A stretch of DNA of 64,000 nucleotides from Planctomycetota bacterium (GTDB taxonomy: Bacteria > Planctomycetota > SZUA-567 > H5-PLA8), in contig JACQFI010000080.1 in assembly GCA_016200135.1 (NCBI GenBank), positions 1 through 64,000 on the forward strand, given 5' to 3'. The notes beneath the pieces are model-generated. The model did not search any database, was not told where the DNA came from, and saw only the letters and a list, made by a program, of their open reading frames with translations. Both the position numbers and the translations under genes were made by a program. Below, one piece after another: positions 41,207-49,433 of the stretch (positions within the stretch are counted from its first letter, which is position 1; every line of letters starts with the position of its first letter).

Positions 41207-42205
41207 CTACATGAACTTGGTGAAGCCCCAATCGACTTCGGCGTAGGCGCGGCGGTTCTCGCCCGGCTGGAGCTTCTCTTCTTCGGGCAGCAGCTTCAGG
41301 CGGAAGGCGGTATCGTTGCGGTCAACGATGTCGGTGAACTCCTCGCGCACGATAAAGCCGATGCCCGCGCGCATGAACTCGGGCTCGAACGGAATCTTTG
41401 CGCCCGGCGCGACGGGCTCGTGCGTCATGAACGTCTTGCCCATGTCGATCATCGTGAACTTGTTGCGGTCGCGCGCGTACATGTCGTCGAGGAGCTCGGC
41501 GCTGGACTTGAGCTTGATCAGAGGCGAGAAGGCCACGGCTCCCGAGAGCTCGAAGTTGAGTTTCTTTTCAGCGGCCATCTTCGAGAGGATCAGCGCCTGC
41601 GTCCCGCCCATGCTGTAGCCCGTGATTCCGATCTTCGTGACGCGCTTTTTCACGTCCTCGATCTTGAGGAACTGCTCGACGATCTTCGCGATCTGCACGC
41701 ACTCGTCGTTCATGTTTCCGGTCACGCCGGTGCGCGCGTTCTCCATAAAGGCCGGGCGAAACGTGGAATCGAAGGTCAGGACGTTGAAGCCGGCATCCTG
41801 CAGCCACCAGGGAAAGAGCCGCCCGAGCGGCGTATCCGACTTGCCGTCCACACCCACAAGCACAACCACCAATGGCGCGGGCTTGTCCTGAAGGATGGCC
41901 TTAACTTTGATGTCCTTCTTGAAACCGGGGACTTCGAGCTTGAAGGTCTTCTGCTTCTCGATCTCCGGCGCGCCGATGCTGATCATCGCGACAATGGTGG
42001 AATACAGGCCGTCCTTGTAAGGATGCTTGTACTGCGGCAAGGGCTTTTCGCCGGGCGCGGCAGGCGGGTTCTGGGTTGCGGGCGTGGCCGGATTGGCCGG
42101 ATCGGCCGTCTCCGCGAAGGCCATGCGCCCCAGCAGCATGCTGAAGATGCACGCAGCCCGCAACGCGCCACCGAATCCGCACTGCTCAAACGCCGACCGC
42201 CGCAT
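41207..42205 (-). CDS. Secreted alpha/beta hydrolase, interrupted by an in-frame TAG
   Basis: 332 residues from the ATG at 42205, preceded by AAAGGAG. A signal peptide is likely (AACIFSMLLGRMAFAETA). A proline/Ala linker leads to a hydrolase core: APLVVVLVGVDGKSDTPLG, VLTFDSTFRPAF, and nucleophile GYSMGGTQ. The frame stops at TAG (41209-41207) after GFTKFM and resumes immediately with KMSFPYWQQ; the triad acid and His lie after the stop. Intact, the protein would have about 424 residues and resemble periplasmic esterases. TAG ends other genes here, so a general code change is unlikely. Confidence 0.65.
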   Translation of the reverse strand: MRRSAFEQCGFGGALRAACIFSMLLGRMAFAETADPANPATPATQNPPAAPGEKPLPQYKHPYKDGLYSTIVAMISIGAPEIEKQKTFKLEVPGFKKDIKVKAILQDKPAPLVVVLVGVDGKSDTPLGRLFPWWLQDAGFNVLTFDSTFRPAFMENARTGVTGNMNDECVQIAKIVEQFLKIEDVKKRVTKIGITGYSMGGTQALILSKMAAEKKLNFELSGAVAFSPLIKLKSSAELLDDMYARDRNKFTMIDMGKTFMTHEPVAPGAKIPFEPEFMRAGIGFIVREEFTDIVDRNDTAFRLKLLPEEEKLQPGENRRAYAEVDWGFTKFM

Positions 42206-42399
42206 CGAAGACTCCTTTCCAACGCCAACCCTCAAAACGAGACCGGCGCCGGACCTTTCCGGCGCTCGGAGGAATCGTGCAACATGCAGAAGCAGGCTCA
42301 CCAGCGATAGACGGGCGCGAAGTTTACTCCTTCGTGCCGAATTGTCACGTTGGGAAATACAGGTGTGCCGGGAAGGCTAACTTCCGACAGGCTGGAGGG

Positions 42400-42750
42400 T
42401 TAGTTATTTGGTTCGCCGGGCGGCTGTTCGGACAGGGGCGAGCGCCTAGCGTCGTGGCGCGTACGGAAGAATGCCTTGGCGTCCTCGCGGAGCATCTTGG
42501 CGCAAGCGGGGCAGAGGTCGAAGCAGAAGGACGAATAAATCTCGTCCTCGATGCGCTTGGTCTCGGCGGCCGGCAGGGCTTCCAAGACTTTAATCATCTC
42601 TTCGAGCTCCCCGCGCATGTCGCGGCGTAGGTCCTTCGAGGAGATCTCCATCGGGTCGTAGGCTTGGGTGATATCGAGGGATACTTTGTACCGCACGTCC
42701 TGTCCCAACAGGTCGCAGCCGCAGCGATCGCAATTGGCACCGAAGGCCAT
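42400..42750 (-). CDS. Small zinc-binding hypothetical protein
   Basis: 116 residues from the ATG at 42750 (MAFGANCDRCGCDLLGQDV); the longer frame upstream is not supported. Two Cys pairs (CDRC, CPAC) frame a region with a helix rich in Glu/Met (RRDMRGELEEMIKVLEALP) and probably bind one zinc. The tail is Pro/Arg-rich. No family name known to me, though similar short CxxC proteins exist in Planctomycetota-like genomes. Stands alone between the split hydrolase and a divergent DUF2330 gene. Confidence 0.6.
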   Translation of the reverse strand: MAFGANCDRCGCDLLGQDVRYKVSLDITQAYDPMEISSKDLRRDMRGELEEMIKVLEALPAAETKRIEDEIYSSFCFDLCPACAKMLREDAKAFFRTRHDARRSPLSEQPPGEPNN

Positions 42751-43018
42751 GATGGATTTTGTACTCCATACTAAGGCGGTGCGCGTAACCACTCACCCGA
42801 CAAGGGATAAGCTTGCCACGCCGTGGCCTTAAGGCAACCCTGAAATCCGTATGCTATCCGGACGTTCAGATCTGCCGAGTCTTCGACGTTGCTTGAAAAA
42901 GATGATCGCAAATCCTGAAACTCTATCCATAGCACCGCGTCAAAAGGGGGTCCAGCATTCTATCCGCGCGGAAGCCATGGGGCTTCGCGCCGTGAATCTT
43001 TTGAACCGGAGATCGAAC

Positions 43019-43966
43019 ATGCGCAACGTATGTGTTTTGCTCGCCGCGATCGCAATTGCCCTTGCGCCGGCGCTGCAAACCAATGCCTGTATGCACGCGC
43101 CCAGGGATTACAAGGGCTCCGTTGGTTCCTCGGCGCAGGAAGCCATTGCGTTCTTTAAAGACGGCAAGGAAGAGTTGATCCTGAAGGTCAACTACAAGAC
43201 GAGCGGGGAAGGGCCGAGCAGCTTTGCGTGGGTGGTCACCGTGCCCAACGAGCCCGATGCGTACGCCGTGGCCGAAGGCCCGCTCTTCGAGGACGTCTTC
43301 ACCTGGGCCAACGGCCTGCTCGAGATCCCTGCGAACTCGAGGGAGGTGGACGGCGCCGACCAGACCAATTCGCTGGGGGTGGAGTTGGGCAAGCAGGTGA
43401 AGGTGGGTCCGTACGACATCCAGCCGGTCCGCGGCAAGGGCAAGGATGCGGTCGTGGGCCTCAACGGCTGGTTCGAAAAGAACGGCTTCGCGGCGATCGG
43501 CGCACAAGAACTCGCCTACTTCGCCGAGCACAATTTCACGTTCCTGTGCGTGAAGGTGGTGCCCGGCAAAGACCAGAAGGCGCTCTCCGGCTCCGGGGAT
43601 CTACCGCCGCTGCAGGTCTCGTTCAAGACCGAGAAGCTCTACTACCCGCTCAAGCTCTCTTCCAGCGCGGGTGAGCTGGAACTCAATCTCTACACGCTTA
43701 CGGCGAAGGAGTTCGACTTCGAGGGTTCCGGCGACGCGCTCAAGAAGGTTGGCTGGGGCTCGCGCTACGCCGACCATCTGCAGCACAACGTTAAGGTGAA
43801 CGCGGCGGATTTCCCCAAGACGCTCAAGCAGGCGTTCGTGAAGTCCGCGTTCAAGGATGAGCCCGGCGGCGGATGGTTCCTGAATCAGATCCATGTTCAC
43901 GGCGTGAACAAGAGCAAGGAACTCGCGAACTGGAAGGAAGACCTCTTCTTCAAGGTCAAGTCGTAG
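43019..43966 (+). CDS. DUF2330-like secreted protein
   Basis: 315 residues from the ATG at 43019 (after CGGAGAT), with a signal peptide (VCVLLAAIAIALAPALQTNACMHA). The mature part opens DYKGSVGSSAQEAIAFFKDGKEELILKV and contains FAWVVTVPNEPDAYAV, then paired beta segments such as LPPLQVSFKTEKLYYPLKL and LELNLYTLTAKE. These match DUF2330, a family of secreted proteins of unknown function with one early Cys (NACMHAPRD) typical of the family. A strong terminator follows. Confidence 0.75.
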   Translation: MRNVCVLLAAIAIALAPALQTNACMHAPRDYKGSVGSSAQEAIAFFKDGKEELILKVNYKTSGEGPSSFAWVVTVPNEPDAYAVAEGPLFEDVFTWANGLLEIPANSREVDGADQTNSLGVELGKQVKVGPYDIQPVRGKGKDAVVGLNGWFEKNGFAAIGAQELAYFAEHNFTFLCVKVVPGKDQKALSGSGDLPPLQVSFKTEKLYYPLKLSSSAGELELNLYTLTAKEFDFEGSGDALKKVGWGSRYADHLQHNVKVNAADFPKTLKQAFVKSAFKDEPGGGWFLNQIHVHGVNKSKELANWKEDLFFKVKS

Positions 43967-44005
43967 CGAAGAGGAAGGTGATTCAAGCCGCTGTCGAATG
44001 GCCGG

Positions 44006-44035
44006 TGAGAGGCCCGCGCTTGCGCGGGCCTCTCA
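44006..44035. terminator. Bidirectional terminator
   Basis: 13-bp stem TGAGAGGCCCGCG / CGCGGGCCTCTCA with CTTG loop between convergent genes (DUF2330 gene on plus, bshA on minus). U-tract is weak (CTTTA), so efficiency is uncertain. Confidence 0.65.
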
Positions 44036-44037
44036 CT

Positions 44038-45180
44038 TTACACGCAGGCTTTGTCGGCCTTGAGCACGCGCTCGTAGACGGCCTCGTACTGCGCGACGAT
44101 ACGGCCGGGCGAGAACTGCTCGACGGCCTTCTTGCGCGCGGCCTCGCCCATCTTCTTGCGTTTGGCGTCGTTCTGCAGCAGGTCGATGGCGCGCTCGGCC
44201 ATGCACTCCGTATCGCCGACGCGGCAGAGCCAGCCGTCCACTCCTGGCGCGATCACCTCGCCCAAGCCGCCGATCTCCGTCGCCAGCACGGGCAGCCCGC
44301 AACTCATGGCTTCCAGCGCCGCGAGGCCGAAACTCTCGTACGCGGACGGCAAGATGAAGAGGTCGCCGCAGGGCAGGATCTCTTCGACGGACTCCTGGTT
44401 GCCCAGGAAGACCACGTCCTGCTCGACGCCCAACTCCTTTGCGAGCAGGCGCGCAGTCGGCAGCTCGGGGCCGTCGCCGGCCATCAGCAACTTGGCGGGC
44501 ATCTGGCGCCGCACTTGCGCGAAGGTCTTCACTACGTCGGGGATGTTCTTTACCGGGCGGAAGTTCGAGACGTGCAGCATGATCTTCTCGCCGTTGGGCG
44601 CGAAGTGCTTGCGGCAGCAGCGCGCGGCGGCGGGCGTAAAGCGCGCGGAGTCCACCGAGTTGTAAATGACGTCGATGGGGCACTCGAAGCCGAAGGTCTT
44701 GCGCGTCTCGCGCGACAGATACGTGGAGACGGCCGTCACCGCATCGGAGCGCTCGATCCCGAACTTGGTCATCTTGAAAAATTGCGGCTCGGCGCCGACG
44801 AGCGTGATATCGGTGCCGTGGAGCGTGGTCACGATCTTCAGCCGCCGGCAGGACTCCTGGACGACCTCGCGTGCGAGATGCGCGCAGACGGCCCACGGGA
44901 TCGCGTAGTGAACGTGCAGCACGTCCAGCCCGCGCGCTTCGGCGATCTCGATCATCTTGCAAGCCGCGGCGAGGGTGATCGGCGGATACTTGAAGAGCGG
45001 GTAACTGCCCACGTCGATTTCGTGAAAGTAGAGGTTCTCGTAAAATCCGCGCAGGCGGAACGGCAGGGCATAGCTGAAGACGTGGACCTCGTGGCCGCGC
45101 TTGGCGAGGTCGATGCCGAGTTCACTGGCCACCACGCCGGAGCCGCCGTAGGTCGGATAGCAGGCGATGCCGATCTTCAT
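44038..45180 (-). CDS. bshA: N-acetyl-alpha-D-glucosaminyl L-malate synthase
   Basis: 380 residues, the normal BshA length. This GT4 enzyme joins UDP-GlcNAc to L-malate in the first step of bacillithiol synthesis. Typical BshA openings are seen: KIGIACYPTYGGSGVVASELG, HVFSYALPFRL, and LDVLHVHYAIPWAV, with THGTDITLVG, then HVSNFRPVKN and the donor-site EX7E region PSAYESFGLAALEAM (Glu in both positions). It follows bshB1 after 105 nt on the same strand, completing the pathway with bshC upstream. Cytoplasmic. Confidence 0.95.
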   Translation of the reverse strand: MKIGIACYPTYGGSGVVASELGIDLAKRGHEVHVFSYALPFRLRGFYENLYFHEIDVGSYPLFKYPPITLAAACKMIEIAEARGLDVLHVHYAIPWAVCAHLAREVVQESCRRLKIVTTLHGTDITLVGAEPQFFKMTKFGIERSDAVTAVSTYLSRETRKTFGFECPIDVIYNSVDSARFTPAAARCCRKHFAPNGEKIMLHVSNFRPVKNIPDVVKTFAQVRRQMPAKLLMAGDGPELPTARLLAKELGVEQDVVFLGNQESVEEILPCGDLFILPSAYESFGLAALEAMSCGLPVLATEIGGLGEVIAPGVDGWLCRVGDTECMAERAIDLLQNDAKRKKMGEAARKKAVEQFSPGRIVAQYEAVYERVLKADKACV

Positions 45181-45285
45181 AGGATGTCCTCCGCCACCGG
45201 GGCGTATTTCAGCACAGGATATATGTATCCAGGGCTCCAGGTAAGTCCGTTCTTTTGGTTTCTTGGTGTGCTTTTTTAAGCGCTC

Positions 45286-46035
45286 TCAAGGAAGCAGGAT
45301 GCCGAGCTGCTTTACGGGCAGGGGACCTTTAAGGCAGTAGGCCTCGCCGTAATCCACACCGATCTTGAAGCCGTAGTATGCGTGCAGGGCGCGGAACCAG
45401 GTTAGGAACTTCTCCGAACTCAGCTTGGTCAGCGGTTCTTTTTTGGAACGCTTCGCGCCCTGCATGCCCGGCCCGAACTGCGTCGCATAGCAGCCCGCAA
45501 GCGCGATCTTCATCTCGAAGACGCTGGAGATATCCACCACCAGGTCGGCTTCGATGCCGTAGCGGTTCTGATAATAGAGCACCAGGTCCGGCCGGTAGGG
45601 CAGATGCCCGGAACTCGCGACGCCCTGGCCGGACTTGGGCGCGTACTTCGGTGCGCCGCAGAGCCATGCAACGGCCTCGGCCGCGCGTCCCACCGCGGCA
45701 TGGTCGGGGTGCTGGTCTTCCCAATGCGGCACGAGGACGACCTTCGGCCGGAAGCGGCGCAGGGCATGCACGAGCGGCTCGCGGAGCGCATCGTTATCCT
45801 GAAGATGTCCGTCGCGGAGCTTCAGGTTCACGCGCGCGTCCGTGCCGAGCATGCGGTCGGCCGCGGCGGCTTCCTTCGCGCGCTCGGCTACGCTGCCGCG
45901 CGTGCCCATCTCGCCGCGCGTACAATCGACGATCGCCACGCGCTTGCCCGCGCGCTTGGCCTTGAGCAGCAGACCGCCGCAGCAGAGTTCCGCGTCGTCG
46001 GGGTGCGGCGCGATGCAGAGGATGTCGGCGTTCAC
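45286..46035 (-). CDS. bshB1: Bacillithiol biosynthesis deacetylase BshB1
   Basis: 249 residues, LmbE/PIG-L fold zinc deacetylase that removes acetate from GlcNAc-malate. The zinc motif HPDD (11-14) stands at the N-terminus (ILCIAPHPDDAELCCGG), with HPDH later (WEDQHPDHAAVG). TRGEMGTRGS and the tail YGEAYCLKGPLPVK match BshB1. Start overlaps the bshC stop by 4 nt (ATGA), so the genes are translationally coupled. Confidence 0.94.
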   Translation of the reverse strand: MNADILCIAPHPDDAELCCGGLLLKAKRAGKRVAIVDCTRGEMGTRGSVAERAKEAAAADRMLGTDARVNLKLRDGHLQDNDALREPLVHALRRFRPKVVLVPHWEDQHPDHAAVGRAAEAVAWLCGAPKYAPKSGQGVASSGHLPYRPDLVLYYQNRYGIEADLVVDISSVFEMKIALAGCYATQFGPGMQGAKRSKKEPLTKLSSEKFLTWFRALHAYYGFKIGVDYGEAYCLKGPLPVKQLGILLP

Positions 46036-47699
46036 GATGACAATCCTAGCACGCGGTGCTCGAACGCAAACGGATCGAGCGCCTCCAGCAGCGCCTCCAC
46101 AAGGCCGGGATGCTGCGCCAGGAACTGCGCGCCGCAGAGCGTGCGCTCCTGCGGCTTGCCGCCCGGCCGCAGGAAGGCGACCAGGCGTTCGAGCCGCGCC
46201 AGGCCCGCGCCGTCCTTCTGCGCAGCGCTCGCCCGCGTCTTCTCAGCGATGCGCTCGAGTTCATGCGCGATCCGTTCGCGCGCTTTGGTGAAGAGCGGGT
46301 CGAGGCCCTTGTCGCTCTCGCGGATCTTCTCGAACATGCGGTCGAACTCCGCAAGCACGCGCTCGCGCCCTGAATTCAGTGCGCACTCGGCGCTGGAGCC
46401 GCCCAGCGCGAGCGCCTTCAGGTCCGCGTCGGGCAGGAAGAGGTCCGCGGGCTTCAGGTCCAGCTTGCGCACGGCCTTCTCGGCTATCGCGTCCAGCAGG
46501 GTGAAGCTCGCGCGCGGGACGACCATGGGCCAGACCGCGCCGTAGTGATCGTGAAGTTCGGGTAACTGCACCCAGTAGTTGATCTCGCCCGGCCCAAGCA
46601 CCGCCGCCGCGACGGGAAAGGCGAGTTGCTGGAGTACGGGCCTGAGCGCCGCGGAGGCCGAGAAGGCCTCGGGCTGCGTCTCCGCCGTAAGAATCAGGAC
46701 GTTCTTCTCGAAAGTGTCGGGCTCCTGACTGCGGGCCGCGAAAGCAGGGCTGCGTTCGACGAAGCGCGTGCCTTCCGCGTCGGCCGGTTCGAGCTTCGCG
46801 CGAATGGCGTTGGAAGACGCGAAGAGATGCGGCGCGTCCTTGGCCTCATCGAACTCGGCCGCATACCCGGCCGCTTTCAGGCGCTGGCCGGCCTCGCGGA
46901 TCAGCGCGCACGTCTTCGGATACTCGTTCAGTTCGCGCTGGTAGAGCTTCTTGCCCAAGCGCCGGATCTCGTAAGACTCGACGACAATCAGCCCCAGATG
47001 GCCGAGCCACTGCGACAACAGTTGCGCGTATGCCGCGCCGAGGTTTTTGGCGCGGTAGGGCTCTAGCAGCGCTTGCGCCGCGCCGGGCAGCAGTTCTTCG
47101 AGCGGCTGCGCGAGGGCCGCGATGCTGTCGCGCACCGTCACGTCCACCGCGGAACAGCCGCGCGCCTCGGCGCCGATCTCCACCTTGAGCCGCCGCGTTG
47201 CGCCGCCCGGTTCGAGAAAATACGCGTGGTCGATCTCGCCGAGGTCGTGGTCGTCGCTGGCGACCCAGAAGACCGGAACGAAGCGGAACTCCGGATGGCG
47301 CTTCTGCAACTCACCTGCGAGCTTTACCGCCGTCAGCGCTTTATAGAGGTTAAAGAGCGGCCCGCCGAAGAGCCCCGCCTGCTGGCCGGTGATCACCGCG
47401 AACGTGTTCTTTTCGAGGAAGCGGCTGGCGTTATCCTTCGCTGCCGGGGGCGCCTTCGCGTCGTCGGTCGCGCGCACGAGGGCCTCCGCGAGCGCGTACC
47501 GCGGGTATTCGTGCGCCGCGAGTTCCTGGAACAGCGCCGCCCAGTCGGCCGCGCTGCGGGGATCGCGGCGGAAGAACGGGCGGACCTTGGAGAAATCGGT
47601 GGTCCAGTCGGTGACCAAAGCTCCGCCAAAACCGGAAAGCTGGTATGGAACGGAACCGAAGTGGGACGGGGGACGAGGGGCGGGGGGCGAGGAGTCCAT
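46032..47699 (-). CDS. bshC: Putative bacillithiol synthase (cysteine-adding enzyme) BshC
   Basis: 555 residues, normal for BshC, which adds cysteine to glucosaminyl-malate. Signature stretches: FAVITGQQAGLFGGPLFNLYKALTA, FRFVPVFWVASDDHDLGEI, and GPGEINYWVQLPELHDHY, with a long C-terminal coiled-coil segment (HELERIAEKTRASAAQKD). First gene of the bshC-bshB1-bshA run. Preceded by a four-helix-bundle gene that ends 2 nt upstream, so it may be read from further upstream. Confidence 0.94.
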   Translation of the reverse strand: MDSSPPAPRPPSHFGSVPYQLSGFGGALVTDWTTDFSKVRPFFRRDPRSAADWAALFQELAAHEYPRYALAEALVRATDDAKAPPAAKDNASRFLEKNTFAVITGQQAGLFGGPLFNLYKALTAVKLAGELQKRHPEFRFVPVFWVASDDHDLGEIDHAYFLEPGGATRRLKVEIGAEARGCSAVDVTVRDSIAALAQPLEELLPGAAQALLEPYRAKNLGAAYAQLLSQWLGHLGLIVVESYEIRRLGKKLYQRELNEYPKTCALIREAGQRLKAAGYAAEFDEAKDAPHLFASSNAIRAKLEPADAEGTRFVERSPAFAARSQEPDTFEKNVLILTAETQPEAFSASAALRPVLQQLAFPVAAAVLGPGEINYWVQLPELHDHYGAVWPMVVPRASFTLLDAIAEKAVRKLDLKPADLFLPDADLKALALGGSSAECALNSGRERVLAEFDRMFEKIRESDKGLDPLFTKARERIAHELERIAEKTRASAAQKDGAGLARLERLVAFLRPGGKPQERTLCGAQFLAQHPGLVEALLEALDPFAFEHRVLGLSS

Positions 47700-47701
47700 G
47701 G

Positions 47702-48073
47702 TTAGATGTTGTCTCTTCTTTTCTGTTCCAAAGTTTGGATGGCCTTTGAAATCATGGCGATGATCTGGTCTAAAGCTTTTTCCCGAGCCATTTGTACCTT
47801 CGGATCAAGGAGCTTGCGAGCCCGGTAGTACCAACCTTTGCTTTCGCGTGCGGAGCCGCGGGAATAACGCAAAAATTGGACGTACTCTTTCCCAAATCCG
47901 CGACCGTATCCTTCTTCAATGTTAGCGCAAATCGAACCAACCGACCTCGCCAACTGTTTGGTGATTTCTTTACCGCGAACGTCCCGCATCATCGTTTCCG
48001 TGTCATTCCACATTTCGTCCCACAATTGCAATGAAATTTGATAGTAACGCAAATCGTCCAATCTGTCTGGCAT
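47702..48073 (-). CDS. Four-helix-bundle protein (23S rRNA intervening-sequence type)
   Basis: 123 residues. Family features: LRYYQISLQLWDEMW, LARSVGSICANIEEGYGR and FLRYSRGSARESKGWYYRAR, as in proteins from rRNA intervening sequences and many free-standing bacterial copies, all helical bundles of unclear function. The gene is markedly more AT-rich than its neighbours (for example AACATTGAAGAAGGATACGG on the coding strand), suggesting separate acquisition. It stops 2 nt before bshC. Confidence 0.85.
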   Translation of the reverse strand: MPDRLDDLRYYQISLQLWDEMWNDTETMMRDVRGKEITKQLARSVGSICANIEEGYGRGFGKEYVQFLRYSRGSARESKGWYYRARKLLDPKVQMAREKALDQIIAMISKAIQTLEQKRRDNI

Positions 48074-48160
48074 GCCTGCTCCTTAAACTGTCGGGGATGG
48101 TTTTGCACGGCTTTCCAAAGCACTCCGCGTCCCTCGCCCCACGGCCCTTGTCCCATGCAG

Positions 48161-48931
48161 TTAAAGCTTTACCCCGACGGTTATGCAGCGCGGGCTTGTC
48201 TTAGCGTTAAAGGCCGCACCTTCCATGTCGCCAAAGCGCGAGCGAATTCCTAGATTTGCCTGCGCGAAGAGCGCGTCGAACTCCTCGGGCGCAAACGCGC
48301 GCACCGACTCGCGGACTTCGCGCGCGCCGCTCGCTTCCGCAATGCGTGTGATCTTCTCGATGCGTTTGCGGCTTGGGTCGTATCCGCGCGTCTCCGTGAT
48401 CTGCCGGCCAGAGACGGTCTTCTCGCTCTTAGGCACCAGCGCCGCAACGGTCGGCGCGAGATTGAAGAAGTCCAGTACGAACGCCGCGCCGGGCCGGAGC
48501 ACGCGCGCGGCTTCGCGGAGCGCGGCGAGGTTCTCCGCATCGGCCTCGAAGTATCCGAACGACGTAAAGAGGTTCACTGCGCCGGCGAAGCTCTTGTCTG
48601 CGAATGGCAGGGCGCGCATATCGGCGCGGACGAATTCGATCTGGCGGTGATCCGCGCGCGCTTTGCGCAGCAGCGCTATAGAAAGGTCCACGCCGGTGAC
48701 GTGTAAGCCCGCGCGGGCCAACTCGCCGCTGTGCCGGCCCGCGCCGCAGCAGAGGTCCAGCATGGCTGCGCCTGGCGCGACGTTGAGTTCACGCAAGAGA
48801 AAGGGGGCCTCGCGCGCGGCGGCTTCTTGCGAACGGTGGGCGTAGCGATCGAGGTAATGGCCGTCGAAGGCGTCCACGAACCAGGGCGTGCTGCGCTTAG
48901 ACGCGTGGGACGAGTTCAAGCTGCGCTCCAT
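48161..48931 (-). CDS. Class I SAM-dependent methyltransferase
   Basis: 256 residues from the ATG at 48931; longer upstream frames overlap the divergent thioesterase start. Motif I AAMLDLCCGAGRHSGELA, acidic residue of motif II in GVDLS, motif IV VNLFTSFGYFEADAEN and RVLRPGAAFVLDFFN are classic for methyltransferases of the UbiE/YcgJ type. Substrate unknown. Divergent from the thioesterase-lpxK operon with 58 nt between starts. Confidence 0.82.
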   Translation of the reverse strand: MERSLNSSHASKRSTPWFVDAFDGHYLDRYAHRSQEAAAREAPFLLRELNVAPGAAMLDLCCGAGRHSGELARAGLHVTGVDLSIALLRKARADHRQIEFVRADMRALPFADKSFAGAVNLFTSFGYFEADAENLAALREAARVLRPGAAFVLDFFNLAPTVAALVPKSEKTVSGRQITETRGYDPSRKRIEKITRIAEASGAREVRESVRAFAPEEFDALFAQANLGIRSRFGDMEGAAFNAKTSPRCITVGVKL

Positions 48932-48989
48932 GCCGGGCCTTTTCGGTTCGTGGACGGCTCCGCCCGGCGCCTGTAGTATCTTGTACACG

Positions 48990-49433
48990 ATGAGCCCATC
49001 TCCTGCACCTTCCAGCGGGTACCTCGAGACCCGCACCGTGGTCCGTTACGTCGAGACGGACCAGATGGGTTACGTGCACCATTCGTGCTACGTGGCCTGG
49101 TTCGAGATGGGCCGCATCGCGTGGCTGCGCGAGCACGGCTGTCCGTACAGCCAGCTTGAGGCCCAGGGGATTCTGATGCCGGTCGTGCATCTGGACCTGC
49201 GTTACTACGTGCCGGGGCGCTTCGAGGACCGGCTGGTAATCCAGACGCGCTTGAGCGAGATCGGCCGCGCGAGCATCGGCTTCGAGAACCGGGTGGAACG
49301 CGAGAACGACGCCGCGGAGAAGCGCATTCTGCTCGCCGAGGGCAAGGTGGAACTGGCCTGCGTTGGCCGCGACGGAAAAGTGAAGCGCCTGCCCAACGAC
49401 CTGCGCGCCTTTCTCGAGAAACGTTACGCGTGA
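48990..49433 (+). CDS. Hotdog-fold acyl-CoA thioesterase (YbgC-like)
   Basis: 147 residues from the ATG at 48990. The 4-hydroxybenzoyl-CoA thioesterase-type signature is VRYVETDQMGYVHHSCYVAWFEMGRIAWLRE, including the catalytic Asp (ETD) and His-His. It hydrolyses acyl-CoA or acyl-ACP thioesters. Its stop overlaps the GTG of lpxK (GTGA), which suggests the two are translated together and hints at a link to envelope lipid metabolism. Confidence 0.87.
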   Translation: MSPSPAPSSGYLETRTVVRYVETDQMGYVHHSCYVAWFEMGRIAWLREHGCPYSQLEAQGILMPVVHLDLRYYVPGRFEDRLVIQTRLSEIGRASIGFENRVERENDAAEKRILLAEGKVELACVGRDGKVKRLPNDLRAFLEKRYA

